From Trinickia diaoshuihuensis (GTDB lineage: Bacteria; Pseudomonadota; Gammaproteobacteria; Burkholderiales; Burkholderiaceae), in contig NZ_QUBS01000090.1 of the NCBI RefSeq assembly GCF_003390925.1, positions 372,001 through 436,000 of the forward strand: a stretch of DNA of 64,000 nt, given 5' to 3'. The translations under genes were made by a program, and so were the position numbers. Shown in pieces: positions 1 through 8,669 of the stretch; position 1 is the stretch's first letter, and each line of letters opens with the position of its first letter. The notes beneath the pieces were generated by a model. That model searched no databases and had not been told where the DNA came from. It saw only the letters and a program-made list of their open reading frames with translations.

Positions 1-609
1 CGAGCGCATATCGGCGAGCTTCGCGAGGTTCTGCTTCAGCCCCTCCTCGCCTTCGGCGGGACTGTGCAGCAACGGCAGCTTGCCGCCGATGAAACCCATC
101 TCTTTCGCGAGATCGGGGCGTGCTCCCGTTGCATAGAACTGCAACTCGTCACGCACCGGGCCGCCCAGCAACTGATAAACGGGCTCCTGCCGAATTTTCG
201 CGAGCAGGTCCCACAGGGCGAGATCGACGCCGGAGATCGTATTGAGCACGATACCTTTTCGCCCGTAGTAGAGCGTCGCGTAGTACATCTGATCCCACAT
301 CTTTTCGATGTCGGTGACGCGCTGCCCTTCCAAAAAGCGCGCGAGATGCTTTTCGACGATAAATGCGCCGATTTCACCGCCCGTCGTCACCGCGAAGCCG
401 ACCGTGCCGTCGCTCGCCTCGATTTCGACGACGAGCGTACCGAGCACGTTGATGCCGAACGACTGCCGGCTGCGGCGATACTCCGGATAGCGGGCCATGG
501 GCGTGGCAATGTGATCGTCGATCCAGTGCCCGTCCCCTTGATCGTGATAATCGGCGCCGCCACCGCGGACGGTGAATGCGCGTACCTGTTTGATGGTTGG
601 CATGGCCAT
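1..609 (-). CDS. rhmD: L-rhamnonate dehydratase, 3' part outside window
   Basis: An enolase-superfamily dehydratase that would convert L-rhamnonate to 2-keto-3-deoxy-L-rhamnonate in the cytoplasm. The visible N-terminal ~200 residues carry the RhmD-type capping-domain signatures [31 protein letters not shown] and [18 protein letters not shown]; these closely resemble the E. coli RhmD sequence as I remember it. The catalytic barrel residues lie beyond the window start. The ATG at 609 is preferred to the in-frame ATG at 603 because a GGAG lies ten bases upstream of it. It is the third gene of an operon with the SDR and FAH-hydrolase genes upstream (gap 23 nt). An L-fuconate dehydratase role is possible but the motifs favour rhamnonate. 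Confidence 0.88.
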   Translation of the reverse strand, partial: MAMPTIKQVRAFTVRGGGADYHDQGDGHWIDDHIATPMARYPEYRRSRQSFGINVLGTLVVEIEASDGTVGFAVTTGGEIGAFIVEKHLARFLEGQRVTDIEKMWDQMYYATLYYGRKGIVLNTISGVDLALWDLLAKIRQEPVYQLLGGPVRDELQFYATGARPDLAKEMGFIGGKLPLLHSPAEGEEGLKQNLAKLADMRS

Positions 610-632
610 GAATTGGTTGCTCCGTAACGAGG

Positions 633-1385
633 TCAGTACGTCGCGCGGCCACCCGACAGATCGAACACCGCGCCGGTGCTGAACGCGCAATCCTCGGAAC
701 CCAGCCATAAGATCATCGAGGCGGCCTCCTCGGGCAGCAAGAAGCGATTCATCGGAATCTTCGACAACATGTAGTCGATATGCTGCTGCGACATCGAATC
801 GAAGATTTCGGTCTTCGCCGCGGCCGGCGTCACTGCGTTCACGAGAATGCCCCGTGTGGCGAGCTCCTTGCCGAGCGACTTGGTAAGCCCGATCAAGCCG
901 GCTTTCGACGCGCTGTAGTGCGATGCGTTGGGATTGCCTTCCTTGCCGGCGACCGACGCGATATTGACGATGCGTCCGTAGCCCTTTTCGAGCATTCGCG
1001 GCACGACGGCGCGGCACGTCAGATACGAGCCGATCAGGTTGACCTCGATCACGTGGCGCCAGATCTCGGGGCTCAACTCCCATGTCGCGCCGTTGCCGCC
1101 CGTGATACCGGCGCTGTTGATCAATACGTCGATCGCACCGTGCCGCTGCACCGTCGATGCGGTTGCCGCGTCGACCGATGCTTCGTCGGTCAACTCGACG
1201 ACGACGCTGGAAACCGTACCGAATTCGCTCAATTCACGCTCGCTGCGCGCAAGCCGCTGAGCGTCGACATCCCACAGTGCAACCGCGGCGCCGGAACGCA
1301 GCGCGCGCTGAGCGACCGCGTATCCGATTCCGCGCGCGCCGCCCGTGACCACTACGACGCGTCCGTTCAAGTCGATCTTGTTCAT
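633..1385 (-). CDS. SDR dehydrogenase, probable L-2-keto-3-deoxyrhamnonate 4-dehydrogenase
   Basis: A 250-residue classical short-chain dehydrogenase. The Rossmann glycine motif TGGARGIG is near residue 14, NSAG follows, and the catalytic set is IASVAGKEG plus YSASK. Its ATG overlaps the stop of the FAH hydrolase (ATGA), so the two are translationally coupled, and rhmD follows. In the diketo-hydrolase branch of L-rhamnose breakdown (LRA pathway of Sphingomonas, analogous L-fucose route in Xanthomonas and Burkholderia) an SDR oxidises the 2-keto-3-deoxy acid at C4 to the 2,4-diketo acid before an FAH-family hydrolase cleaves it. That assignment is inferred from context; the SDR fold itself is certain. 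Confidence 0.85.
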   Translation of the reverse strand: MNKIDLNGRVVVVTGGARGIGYAVAQRALRSGAAVALWDVDAQRLARSERELSEFGTVSSVVVELTDEASVDAATASTVQRHGAIDVLINSAGITGGNGATWELSPEIWRHVIEVNLIGSYLTCRAVVPRMLEKGYGRIVNIASVAGKEGNPNASHYSASKAGLIGLTKSLGKELATRGILVNAVTPAAAKTEIFDSMSQQHIDYMLSKIPMNRFLLPEEAASMILWLGSEDCAFSTGAVFDLSGGRATY

Positions 1386-2245
1386 CGTCCCTCCGGCACG
1401 ATGGCCGCCACTACCCGCTGCTGCTGTTGTCCGAGCCCCTCTATCCCGAGCCGCATGGTCTGGCCTGCGCGCAGGTAGATCGGAGCCGGCTTTTGGCCCA
1501 TGCCGACACCCGGCGGTGTCCCCGTGGAAATCACGTCGCCCGGCTGCAGGCTCATGAATTGGCTGATATATGAAACGAGCGTGGCGACATCGAAAATCAT
1601 CGTTCGCGTGTTGCCGTCCTGATACCGCTTGCCGTCCACTTCGAGCCAAAGGCGCAGTGCTTGGGGGTCGGGGATTTCGTCGCGCGTGACGAGCCACGGC
1701 CCGAGCGGACCGAACGTGTCGCATCCCTTGCCTTTGTCCCACTGGCCGCCGCGTTCAAGCTGATAGGCGCGTTCGGAGATGTCGTTGACGACGCAGTAGC
1801 CGGCCACGTATTCCAACGCCCGCTCGCGCGTCACGTAGCGGGCCTCGCGGCCGATGACGACACCAAGCTCCACCTCCCAGTCGACCTTTTCGGCGTGGGG
1901 TGGAATCTGGACATCGTCGTAAGGTCCGACGATCGCGCTCGTCGCCTTCATGAAGAGGACGGGCTCTGTCGGTACGGCCATATTCGATTCCGCGGCATGG
2001 TCGGAATAGTTGAGGCCGACGCAAATCATTTTGCCGACCTGGCCGACGCATGCCCCAAGTCGTGTCCCGTGCGGCACGACCGGCAACGCTTCGATGTCGA
2101 GTTCGGCGAGGCGGCGCAGGGTTGCCTCTGATAGGGTGTTCCGCGCGACGTCCGCGATATGGCCGGAAAGATCGCGGATATGGCCGCGCGGGTCCACGAT
2201 GCCGGGCCGCTCCTCGCCCGGCACACCAAAGCGCACCAACTTCAT
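1382..2245 (-). CDS. FAH-family hydrolase, probable 2,4-diketo-3-deoxy-L-rhamnonate hydrolase
   Basis: A 287-residue fumarylacetoacetate hydrolase-fold protein. Family signatures are ICVGLNYSDHAAE, FMKATSAIVGP, DWEVELGVVIG (metal-binding E-x-E type acidic residues), KGCDTFGPLGPWLV and GDVISTGTPPGVG. With the adjacent SDR and RhmD it completes the non-phosphorylative L-rhamnose route, releasing pyruvate and L-lactate from the diketo acid. First gene of the operon: AAGGAG lies 8 bases ahead of the ATG at 2245, and the stop overlaps the SDR start. Other FAH-fold activities (ureidoglycolate lyase-like, fumarylpyruvate hydrolase) cannot be excluded by sequence reading alone. Confidence 0.85.
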   Translation of the reverse strand: MKLVRFGVPGEERPGIVDPRGHIRDLSGHIADVARNTLSEATLRRLAELDIEALPVVPHGTRLGACVGQVGKMICVGLNYSDHAAESNMAVPTEPVLFMKATSAIVGPYDDVQIPPHAEKVDWEVELGVVIGREARYVTRERALEYVAGYCVVNDISERAYQLERGGQWDKGKGCDTFGPLGPWLVTRDEIPDPQALRLWLEVDGKRYQDGNTRTMIFDVATLVSYISQFMSLQPGDVISTGTPPGVGMGQKPAPIYLRAGQTMRLGIEGLGQQQQRVVAAIVPEGR

Positions 2246-2382
2246 GCACGTCTCCTTCAGGATCGTAGGATTGGAATTGGTTTACGCAGTGGATGTTGAA
2301 GGCAAGGCGATAGCGGGACAATCCGAAATTCGCATGGGGCGATGCGGAAAGCGGATCGGGGGGGTAGCGATGCGCAGCGTGA

Positions 2383-2583
2383 CTTCAAGTTTTTCCGTTC
2401 GTATCGGGCATCCGTGGCATTGGCGGCGGACTGAACTACGAGACGGCTCATTTCTGTGAGGTCATGCGCTCGGGCGGCATCGAAAGCGCAGTCATCACTC
2501 ACGATGCTTCGCTCAAAATGATCGCCATTATGGATGCCGCCCGCGCCGAACTGGGGCTCGTTTACCCCTTCGAAGCGACGTGA
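2383..2583 (+). pseudogene. Gfo/Idh/MocA oxidoreductase, C-terminal remnant
   Basis: Reading frame 2401-2583 encodes about 60 residues matching the C-terminal tail typical of Gfo/Idh/MocA sugar oxidoreductases: a GGGLNYETAHFCEVMRSG helix followed by the ITHDASLKMIAIMDAARAE and LGLVYPFEA endings. In intact relatives this tail (NYEAAEV...RCL.EG..ES...PLDETL..M..MD..R...G..YP.E) follows about 300 further residues. Here the frame is closed by a stop at 2380-2382 and has no start, so only the 3' end survives. Its neighbour is a sugar-acid operon on the opposite strand, consistent with an ancestral larger sugar cluster. Around it (2246-2382 and 2584-2685) I see no other gene. Confidence 0.6.
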
Positions 2584-2685
2584 ATTACTGCAACTTCGAC
2601 GCCGGAGAAATTCTTATGCCGACAATCGACGTGCAACAAGCCCACGTACTCCAATTCAGACCTCTGGTTCAAACCGACCGACGCG

Positions 2686-3084
2686 TCAATCATCGAGCGG
2701 AAGCTTGGCGACGACCTTGATCTCAAAGTCGAAGCCGTAAAGCCATGTCACGCCGACTGCTGTGAGCGTCGGATGCGGCGCGTCGCCCCAAAACTCGGGC
2801 ACGACCTGCCAGACGCGCTCGAATGTCGATTGCGGGTCGACCATGAATACCGTGACGTCCACCACATCGTCGAAGGTGCATCCGGCCGCGTGGAGGATCG
2901 CATTCAGGTTTCGAAATGCAAGCCGCACCTGTTCCTGCAGATTCGGCTCAGGCGTTCCGTCCTCGCGGCTGCCCACTTGCCCCGATACGAACAGCAAACC
3001 GCCCGCACGCACGGCCGGAGAATACCGGTTGCGTTCGTACAGCGCTCGACGCCCCGGCGGAAATACCACATCGCGCTTGTCCAC
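2686..3084 (-). CDS. Rid (YjgF/YER057c/UK114) family protein
   Basis: A 132-residue Rid-family protein that would form a trimeric barrel with inter-subunit clefts. Family features are YSPAVRAGGLLFVSGQVG, the central FRNLNAILHAAG helix, DVTVFMVD and the HPTLTAVGV end. The arginine that canonical RidA places before the (S/T)AV strand and that is needed for imine hydrolysis is replaced (TLTAV), so this looks like a non-deaminase Rid subgroup. Start: the GTG at 3084 has AGGAGG five bases upstream; an upstream ATG at 3108 would place that Shine-Dalgarno inside the gene. Divergent from a LysR gene, which probably controls it. Confidence 0.82.
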   Translation of the reverse strand: MDKRDVVFPPGRRALYERNRYSPAVRAGGLLFVSGQVGSREDGTPEPNLQEQVRLAFRNLNAILHAAGCTFDDVVDVTVFMVDPQSTFERVWQVVPEFWGDAPHPTLTAVGVTWLYGFDFEIKVVAKLPLDD

Positions 3085-3173
3085 GTTCACCTCCTTTAAA
3101 CAAATCATTGGGTTCGATCCGCCCAATTTACCCATCGGCGCCCGCGCAATAAACGTCCAACCCTGTCCATGAC

Positions 3174-3192
3174 TGTTTGTATAATGCAAACA
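3174..3192. promoter_or_regulatory. Inverted repeat overlapping a TATAAT box, ridA-lysR intergenic region
   Basis: TGTTTG and CAAACA form a perfect 6-bp inverted repeat separated by 7 bp. The spacer includes a consensus TATAAT at 3180-3185. The position between the divergent Rid and LysR genes suggests a LysR operator covering a promoter; this is inferred from position and symmetry only. Confidence 0.45.
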
Positions 3193-3225
3193 ATTCAAAT
3201 GCGAGGTAAATACGAGGCAGACCTC

Positions 3226-4143
3226 ATGGACCGCTTCGACGCGATGCGCGCTTTCGTCCGGGTAGTCGAGGCAGGCAGCTTCACGAAGGCGGCCGAGACG
3301 CTTCATATGAGCAAGACCACGGTGACGCATTTGGTCCAGCAACTCGAAGCGCGTTTGCGTGTTCGGCTGTTGAACCGGACGACGCGCAGGATCAACGTCA
3401 CGCCGGATGGCATCGCGTACTACGAGCGTGTGACCCGGCTGCTCGCCGACATGGATGACGCCGAGACGAGCCTGTCGAGCGCATCGGCAGTGCCGCGAGG
3501 CCGCCTTCGCGTGGACGTGCCAAGTCCGCTCGCCCGCTTGATCCTCATCCCTGCGCTGCCGGCATTCCTCGCACGCTATCCCGACATTCAACTCGACATG
3601 GGCGTGAGTGACCGCACCGTCGATATCATCGGCGAGAATGTGGATTGCGTCGTGCGTGGAGGCGAGCCGAACGATCAATCCATGGTCGCCCGGCGCGTGG
3701 CGGAGCTTCCGCTCGGCATCTTCGCGTCGCCGGGATATCTCGCGTTGGCAGGTAAGCCTTTGCATCCCGGGGAGCTCGAAAACTCCCATCACCGCATCAT
3801 CGGATTCTCGTGGGGACGCGCGGGCAATCTCTATCCGCTCGTCATGCATCGCCAAGGCGAGACCGTAAAGGTGCAAGGCCGTTATGCGCTCGCCGTGGAT
3901 GACGGCAACGCCTATCTCGCAGCCGGAGTGGCCGACCTTGGCATCATGTGGCTCCCACGTTATATGTCGAAAGCTCATCTGAAACGGGGCGAGCTAGTCG
4001 CGCTGTTCGAGGACTGGGAGCTCGATCCCATGCCGCTTTACATCACGTATCCGCCGAACCGGCACGTCAGCGCGAAGCTGCGCGCGTTCATCGACTGGGT
4101 CGTCGAACTGATGAACGAACGTGTTTCCGTATACATGCCGTGA
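3226..4143 (+). CDS. LysR-family transcriptional regulator
   Basis: A 305-residue LysR-type regulator. The winged-helix N-terminus reads FVRVVEAGSFTKAAETLHMS followed by TTVTHLVQQLEARL and LLNRTTRRINVT, the standard LTTR HTH and linker. The substrate-binding half follows (RGRLRVDVPSPLARLILIP onward) to about residue 300. The ATG at 3226 (MDRFDAMRAF) is chosen because LTTR proteins of this CrgA/AaeR-like group normally begin there; an upstream in-frame ATG at 3169 would add 19 untypical residues and include the palindrome. It is divergent from the Rid-family gene at 2686-3084, its likely target. Inducer unknown. Confidence 0.9.
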   Translation: MDRFDAMRAFVRVVEAGSFTKAAETLHMSKTTVTHLVQQLEARLRVRLLNRTTRRINVTPDGIAYYERVTRLLADMDDAETSLSSASAVPRGRLRVDVPSPLARLILIPALPAFLARYPDIQLDMGVSDRTVDIIGENVDCVVRGGEPNDQSMVARRVAELPLGIFASPGYLALAGKPLHPGELENSHHRIIGFSWGRAGNLYPLVMHRQGETVKVQGRYALAVDDGNAYLAAGVADLGIMWLPRYMSKAHLKRGELVALFEDWELDPMPLYITYPPNRHVSAKLRAFIDWVVELMNERVSVYMP

Positions 4144-4336
4144 GCTTGCGAGTACGGCGCTTCGTCACGGTATCTATCGCGGCGGCATGTTCCCGGTGTT
4201 CGCGGTTCAGGGGCCGTCCATTGCGAAACGGGTCGAACTGGATATCACGCACCGGCAAACGGGACGGTGGACCTCCAGTTTCAGCCGTTCGACACGACGC
4301 TGGCGATCGGTGACAATGGCTGCTCAACGCAGCTAA
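4144..4336 (+). other. Short gap, possible decayed coding fragment
   Basis: Between the LysR gene and the next ORF two frames each carry a protein-like stretch: GPSIAKRVELDITHRQTG in one, then TVDLQFQPFDTTLAIGDNG after a one-base shift near 4262. Joined, they read like the end of a beta-rich protein, which suggests a frameshifted remnant. I recognise no family and the evidence is weak. Confidence 0.2.
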
Positions 4337-4373
4337 CCATGACCGACCGAACTGAACCAAATGGGGGAGACCA

Positions 4374-4937
4374 ATGCCTACACCTACTACAACCATCTTC
4401 GGCACATTCGCAACGACGAAAGTAACAGGGACCACGATACAAATTCAGAAAGCGCTCCTCGAAGAAGCCGCAATCAGCGTACTCGGTGTGCGCAATACCT
4501 ACAAAGGTACGATGCGCGTATTTAACCTAGCGCAGTTGTATGGCTACAGATTCGATTTCCATCTCAGCTTCAAACTCGATGACAGCGGCGAGTGGGCTCA
4601 TTCTGGTCACTTTTGTGCAAGAGATGAAGGAGTGGCAAAGAACGCTTGCGCATACTGGTTTTACAACCTCGTTCAAACCAATGGCACAAACGCGTTAGCG
4701 TGGTCCTATGAGGGAACCGCGCCAGATAACCCGCTCTACGGCGATTTCATGGAATCCATTAGAATCAATACTCCGGCGACCTCGTTAGCTGCCCAAAAGA
4801 TGCTCCGTCGGCAAGCGGCAGAGCCGCTGACGAAGTTGTTAGCCAAGTTCAATTCCCTCATTACACAAGGGCGCGCAGTCGTCGTTACGGTAAGAGGGAA
4901 CGCGGGAAAAACACATACGAGATTGGAGTTCGCGTGA
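4374..4937 (+). CDS. Hypothetical protein, 187 aa
   Basis: Unrecognised. The gene has a good Shine-Dalgarno (GGGGGAG, 6 bases before the ATG) and is visibly less GC-rich than its neighbours. The product is soluble-looking: no signal peptide or membrane helix. It starts with a threonine-rich TPTTTIFGTFATTKVTGTT stretch, has an aromatic central part (YGYRFDFHLSFKLDD, ACAYWFYNLVQ) and a basic C-terminal helix (LRRQAAEPLTKLLAKFNSL) ending in a strand. It sits alone between a LysR gene and a convergent histidine-kinase gene. The lower GC and absence of a family I know suggest recent acquisition. Not assigned a function. Confidence 0.6.
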   Translation: MPTPTTTIFGTFATTKVTGTTIQIQKALLEEAAISVLGVRNTYKGTMRVFNLAQLYGYRFDFHLSFKLDDSGEWAHSGHFCARDEGVAKNACAYWFYNLVQTNGTNALAWSYEGTAPDNPLYGDFMESIRINTPATSLAAQKMLRRQAAEPLTKLLAKFNSLITQGRAVVVTVRGNAGKTHTRLEFA

Positions 4938-4969
4938 TAACCGAGCGAGGGCCACGTTCCCATCGCCGG

Positions 4970-7024
4970 TCAGCGAACGATGCGCAGTGCCTTCGCAATC
5001 TCCGCCACGAGCTGATGCTGTTGATACGGTTTGCGCAGCCGCACGATATCCATCGTGCTTGCCGCCGGCAGCTCCGCGTACCCCGTCGCCATGACAATCG
5101 GAAGGTCGGGCCTCAACTCGCGCGCGGCCTGCGCCAACTGCATACCCGTCATCTTCGGCATCGAGTAGTCGGTAAAGAGCAAATCCACTTTCTTTCCGCT
5201 TCTAAGCACCTCGAGCGCATTCGCGCCCGAATCGGCTTCGATCACCTCGTGCCCGAGGTCTTCGAGTAAATACGCCGTGCTGTCGGAAATCAACGCGTCG
5301 TCGTCGACCAGCAAGATCGTCACGCCCCGAGCAACAACGGCGCGTTCTTCGCACGTCGCCTCGACCGGTGTGGGTGCCTCGGCCGCTTCCGGCGCCACGG
5401 GCAGCCATAGCTCCGCCCGCGTACCGCGGCCAACCACGCTTTCGAGCCTTAGCGCGCCGTTGAGTTGGAGTGCCAGGCCGTGAACCATCGATAGCCCAAG
5501 ACCCGTGCCTTTACCGAATCCTTTGGTCGTGAAAAACGGCTCCATCGCCTTGGAAAGCGTCACCGCATTCATGCCGTACCCTGTATCGGCCACACTGACG
5601 CGTATGTAGTCGCCGTCCGCGAGATCAACGTATCCGGTAGCATGCACTGCCTCCACGGCGATCGAAATCGTCCCGCCGTCCGGCATCGCATCGCGTGCGT
5701 TCACCACCAGGTTCAACAGTGCAAGTTCTGTTTGATTAGCGTCTGCCAGGGTGAGCGGCAGTTCATCCGGCAATGCCAGCTCCAGCTCGATGCTGGCCCC
5801 GACGGAACGCTCCAGCAGGTCAGTCATCCCCCTTATCAGCCTCGATAAGTGAATCGCTTCGATTCTGAGGTCCTGTTGCCGGGCAAACGCTAAAAGACGC
5901 TGTGTCAGGGATGCGCCGCGCCGGGCGCCCTGAAGTGCCCCATCGGCCAGCCGCACGAGCTTCTCGTCGCGAACTTGTTCGCGCAGCAGTTCGAGATTGG
6001 CCATGACGGCCATGAGAAGATTGTTGAAATCATGCGCGACGCCCCCCGTCAATTGCCCAATCATTTCCATTTTCTGGACCTGGCGTAACACCTCCTCCGC
6101 GTGCTCACGCTGCCGGATCTCGTCGAGCACGGTCTTATGCGCACGCTCGAGTTGCGCGGTACGCTCGGACACCTTTGCCTCGAGCGTCTCATTCATACGT
6201 TGCAAATTCGCTTCAGCCGTTTTTCGTGCCGTGATGTCCGATGACACACCGACGAGCCGGGCAATCTTGCGTTCCTCATCGAAAACATGTCTCGCACGAA
6301 AATCCACCCAATGCACGGTGTTATCGGCCCAGATGCATCGGAATTCGATGGCGACATCGGCGTGTGTTTCGATACTGAGTTGGATTGCATCGCGTATGCA
6401 CCCCCGATCGTCCCGATGCAGGCACGTCTCGAAATCCGCGTAGCTCAACGTGCCGCTCGCCGTGTGACCAAGCACCGCTCTCGTCGCTGGTGAAGCCGTG
6501 AAATAGGTGGGCGGCAGGTCGAGTTCCCACTGACCTAGTTGACCGGCGGTCAGCGCGGTTCGCAGCCGCGCTTCGCTCTCGCGGAGTGCTTCCATACGCG
6601 AGCGGGCTTCGTACTGCCGATGACGCCCGCGCTGCGCCGTCGCGACTACGCTGACGAACGTCATCGGATGAAACGGACGCTCGAGAAAGACAACATTCCC
6701 GAGCGCTCTGATCAGAGTCCGCGCACCGGAGCTGTGATCGGCGGCATGACCTCTGCGCGTGAGGACAATAAAGGGAAAGTCCGACCATTCCGGTTGCCCC
6801 GTCACCCAAGCGGCGACTTGCGTGAGATCCGCGTCGCGCAGCGCTTCTTCGGTCACCACGGCACAGCCGATCTCATCGTTCAACAATTTCGAAAAATGTT
6901 CAAGGTTGGCGCATATGACCGCGTCGGTCCCTGCCTCGCGCAATAACGCGGCGGCAACCGGGGCATCTCGTCCCAGAGGCGCGAGAATCAGCGCCGGACA
7001 CGCATTGCGGTCAATCATCGTCAT
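4970..7024 (-). CDS. Hybrid sensor histidine kinase/response regulator
   Basis: A 684-residue cytoplasmic hybrid kinase. Order: an N-terminal receiver-like module without an obvious phospho-acceptor (about 1-135), a short helix, a PAS domain with PAC tail (about 160-280, ending LVGVSSDITARKTAEANL), a coiled coil, HisKA with HDFNNLL (H is the phospho-acceptor), HATPase with NLVVNARDAMPDGG, DTGYGMN and GKGTGLGLSMVHG, and a C-terminal receiver with LLVDDD and acceptor Asp in LLFTDYSMPKMTG. No membrane segment. Start taken at 7024 (MTMIDRN; 7018 is an alternative); it overlaps the 3' end of the KaiC-like gene by 14 nt, so the two are coupled. KaiC-like ATPases paired with such kinases are common in proteobacteria; partner signalling is an inference. 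Confidence 0.9.
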   Translation of the reverse strand: MTMIDRNACPALILAPLGRDAPVAAALLREAGTDAVICANLEHFSKLLNDEIGCAVVTEEALRDADLTQVAAWVTGQPEWSDFPFIVLTRRGHAADHSSGARTLIRALGNVVFLERPFHPMTFVSVVATAQRGRHRQYEARSRMEALRESEARLRTALTAGQLGQWELDLPPTYFTASPATRAVLGHTASGTLSYADFETCLHRDDRGCIRDAIQLSIETHADVAIEFRCIWADNTVHWVDFRARHVFDEERKIARLVGVSSDITARKTAEANLQRMNETLEAKVSERTAQLERAHKTVLDEIRQREHAEEVLRQVQKMEMIGQLTGGVAHDFNNLLMAVMANLELLREQVRDEKLVRLADGALQGARRGASLTQRLLAFARQQDLRIEAIHLSRLIRGMTDLLERSVGASIELELALPDELPLTLADANQTELALLNLVVNARDAMPDGGTISIAVEAVHATGYVDLADGDYIRVSVADTGYGMNAVTLSKAMEPFFTTKGFGKGTGLGLSMVHGLALQLNGALRLESVVGRGTRAELWLPVAPEAAEAPTPVEATCEERAVVARGVTILLVDDDALISDSTAYLLEDLGHEVIEADSGANALEVLRSGKKVDLLFTDYSMPKMTGMQLAQAARELRPDLPIVMATGYAELPAASTMDIVRLRKPYQQHQLVAEIAKALRIVR

Positions 7025-8521
7025 TCGACGCACTATCGATGTCCGGCAACCTATCTTGCCCAACGAAACTCGGCACACCGCGCAGCACGCCTTGGAAATC
7101 GTTGAGCGCTGTTCCCACGGTCAACCCGTTAGCGCCGATCCGGAATTCCCGGATTGTTTTCTCGTGGCGGCCCGTGCGCTTCTTGATAACGGATACCGCA
7201 CGCCGGACGTGGCCACGCGCTTCGAAATAACGCAGCAAGATCACCGTATCCGCGAGATAGGTGACGTCCACGGGCGCTTTCATGTCTCCGACCAAGCCAT
7301 GCTGAGCGACTGTCAGGAACGTGCTCGCACCCTGCCGGTTCAGGTACTGCAGAAGCTCGTGAATATGAAGCACCAGCGCGTTTTCCGCCGGCATGGCGGC
7401 CTGATAGCCGTTCAGGCTGTCGATCACCACCGTTTTTGCCTGGGCGTCGTCGACACTGGCACGAACGCGATGGGCAAATTCGCCGGGAGACAACTCCGCG
7501 GCGTCGAGCTGTTCGACATGCAGCCTGCCGGAATCGCGCATCGGTTCAAGATCGAAACCCATCTGACGCGTGCGATCGAACAGCAGGCCGAGTTCTTCGT
7601 CGAACACGAATAAGGCTGCTTTTTCCCCGCGCTGAAGCGCCGCCCAGATGAATTGCAACCCGAAAGTCGACTTTCCGGTACCGGCGGGACCGAGAACGAG
7701 CGTGCTCGAGCCTCGCTCGATGCCGCCGCCTAGCAACGTGTCGAGCTCGGCCACGCCACTGCTGATGCTTCCGCGGTCGAGCCGCGAGCGGTGCTCTGCC
7801 GCGACTAGACGAGGGAAGACGAAAACACCACCGGTTCTAATCGCGAAATCATGATAGCCACCGCGAAACTGCCGTCCTCGATATTTGGACACTCTGAGCC
7901 TGCGCCGCTCCGCCCCATAAGCGGGGGCGAGTTCTTCCAGCTTGATTACGGCGTGAGCAATGCTGTGGACCGTTTTGTCGTTCGCCTCCGAGCTCAAATC
8001 GTCGAGCAGGAGGACCGTTGCGCCGGATCGGGAGAAGTAGTGTTTGAAGGCAAGGATTTGGCGGCGGTAACGCAGGGAGCTTTGGGCAAGCAATCGAATC
8101 TCGGACAAGCTGTCGAGAACGATACGCTTGGGCCGCACACGTTCAAACGCCCCGAGAATGGTCCGCGTGGTTTCCCCCAGTTCGAGGTCGGACGAGTACA
8201 GAAGACTCTGTTGGTGCTCTACATCGACCAGGCTTTCGGGGGGGACTACCTCGAACACGTCGATTGCATCGTCAAGACGCCAACCGTGCGAGCGTGCGCC
8301 GCTGCGCAGTTCTCTCTCCGTTTCCGACAAGGTAACGTAAAGTCCCCGCTCGCCCGCTTCCGCGCCCGTGATCAAAAAGCGCAAGGCAATCGTCGTTTTT
8401 CCCGTTCCGGGGGCTCCTTCTAGGAGGAAGATGTTGCCTTCGGCGAGCCCCCCATCAAGACCTCGTCGAGGCCTGGCACGCCGGTTCTGGCCGTCGGTGT
8501 AGCTCCCGTCTCTGTATCCAT
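7011..8521 (-). pseudogene. KaiC-like double ATPase, frameshifted in a G6 tract
   Basis: A two-domain RecA-fold KaiC-like protein of about 503 residues if the frame is restored. Domain 1 has Walker A GAPGTGKTT, domain 2 GPAGTGKST, each followed by KaiC-type Walker B (RIVLDSLSEI, TVVIDSLNG). The start is the ATG at 8521 (MDTETGATPT, GGAG seven bases upstream), reading TGVPGLDEVLMGG and then SPK to an early stop. The rest (LAEGNIFLLEGAPGTG) lies in another frame. The switch is at the run of six C (8448-8453); one more base (seven G in the coding strand) restores VLMGGLAEGN exactly. It may be a real inactivation, a slippery phase-variable tract or an assembly error. Coupled to the hybrid kinase downstream. 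Confidence 0.85.
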
Positions 8522-8669
8522 CCATCGCTCCGATTGCTCGAGGGGGTTCCGGAAGTCGTAAGCTGAAATTTTTGCAAAACGTTCGTTGCACGCACGCAAG
8601 GTCAATCGCTCGGTTTAGCTGTCGTGGTGGGCGAGCAGTGTTCGAATTGCTGCCTCACAGGAAGGCTGC

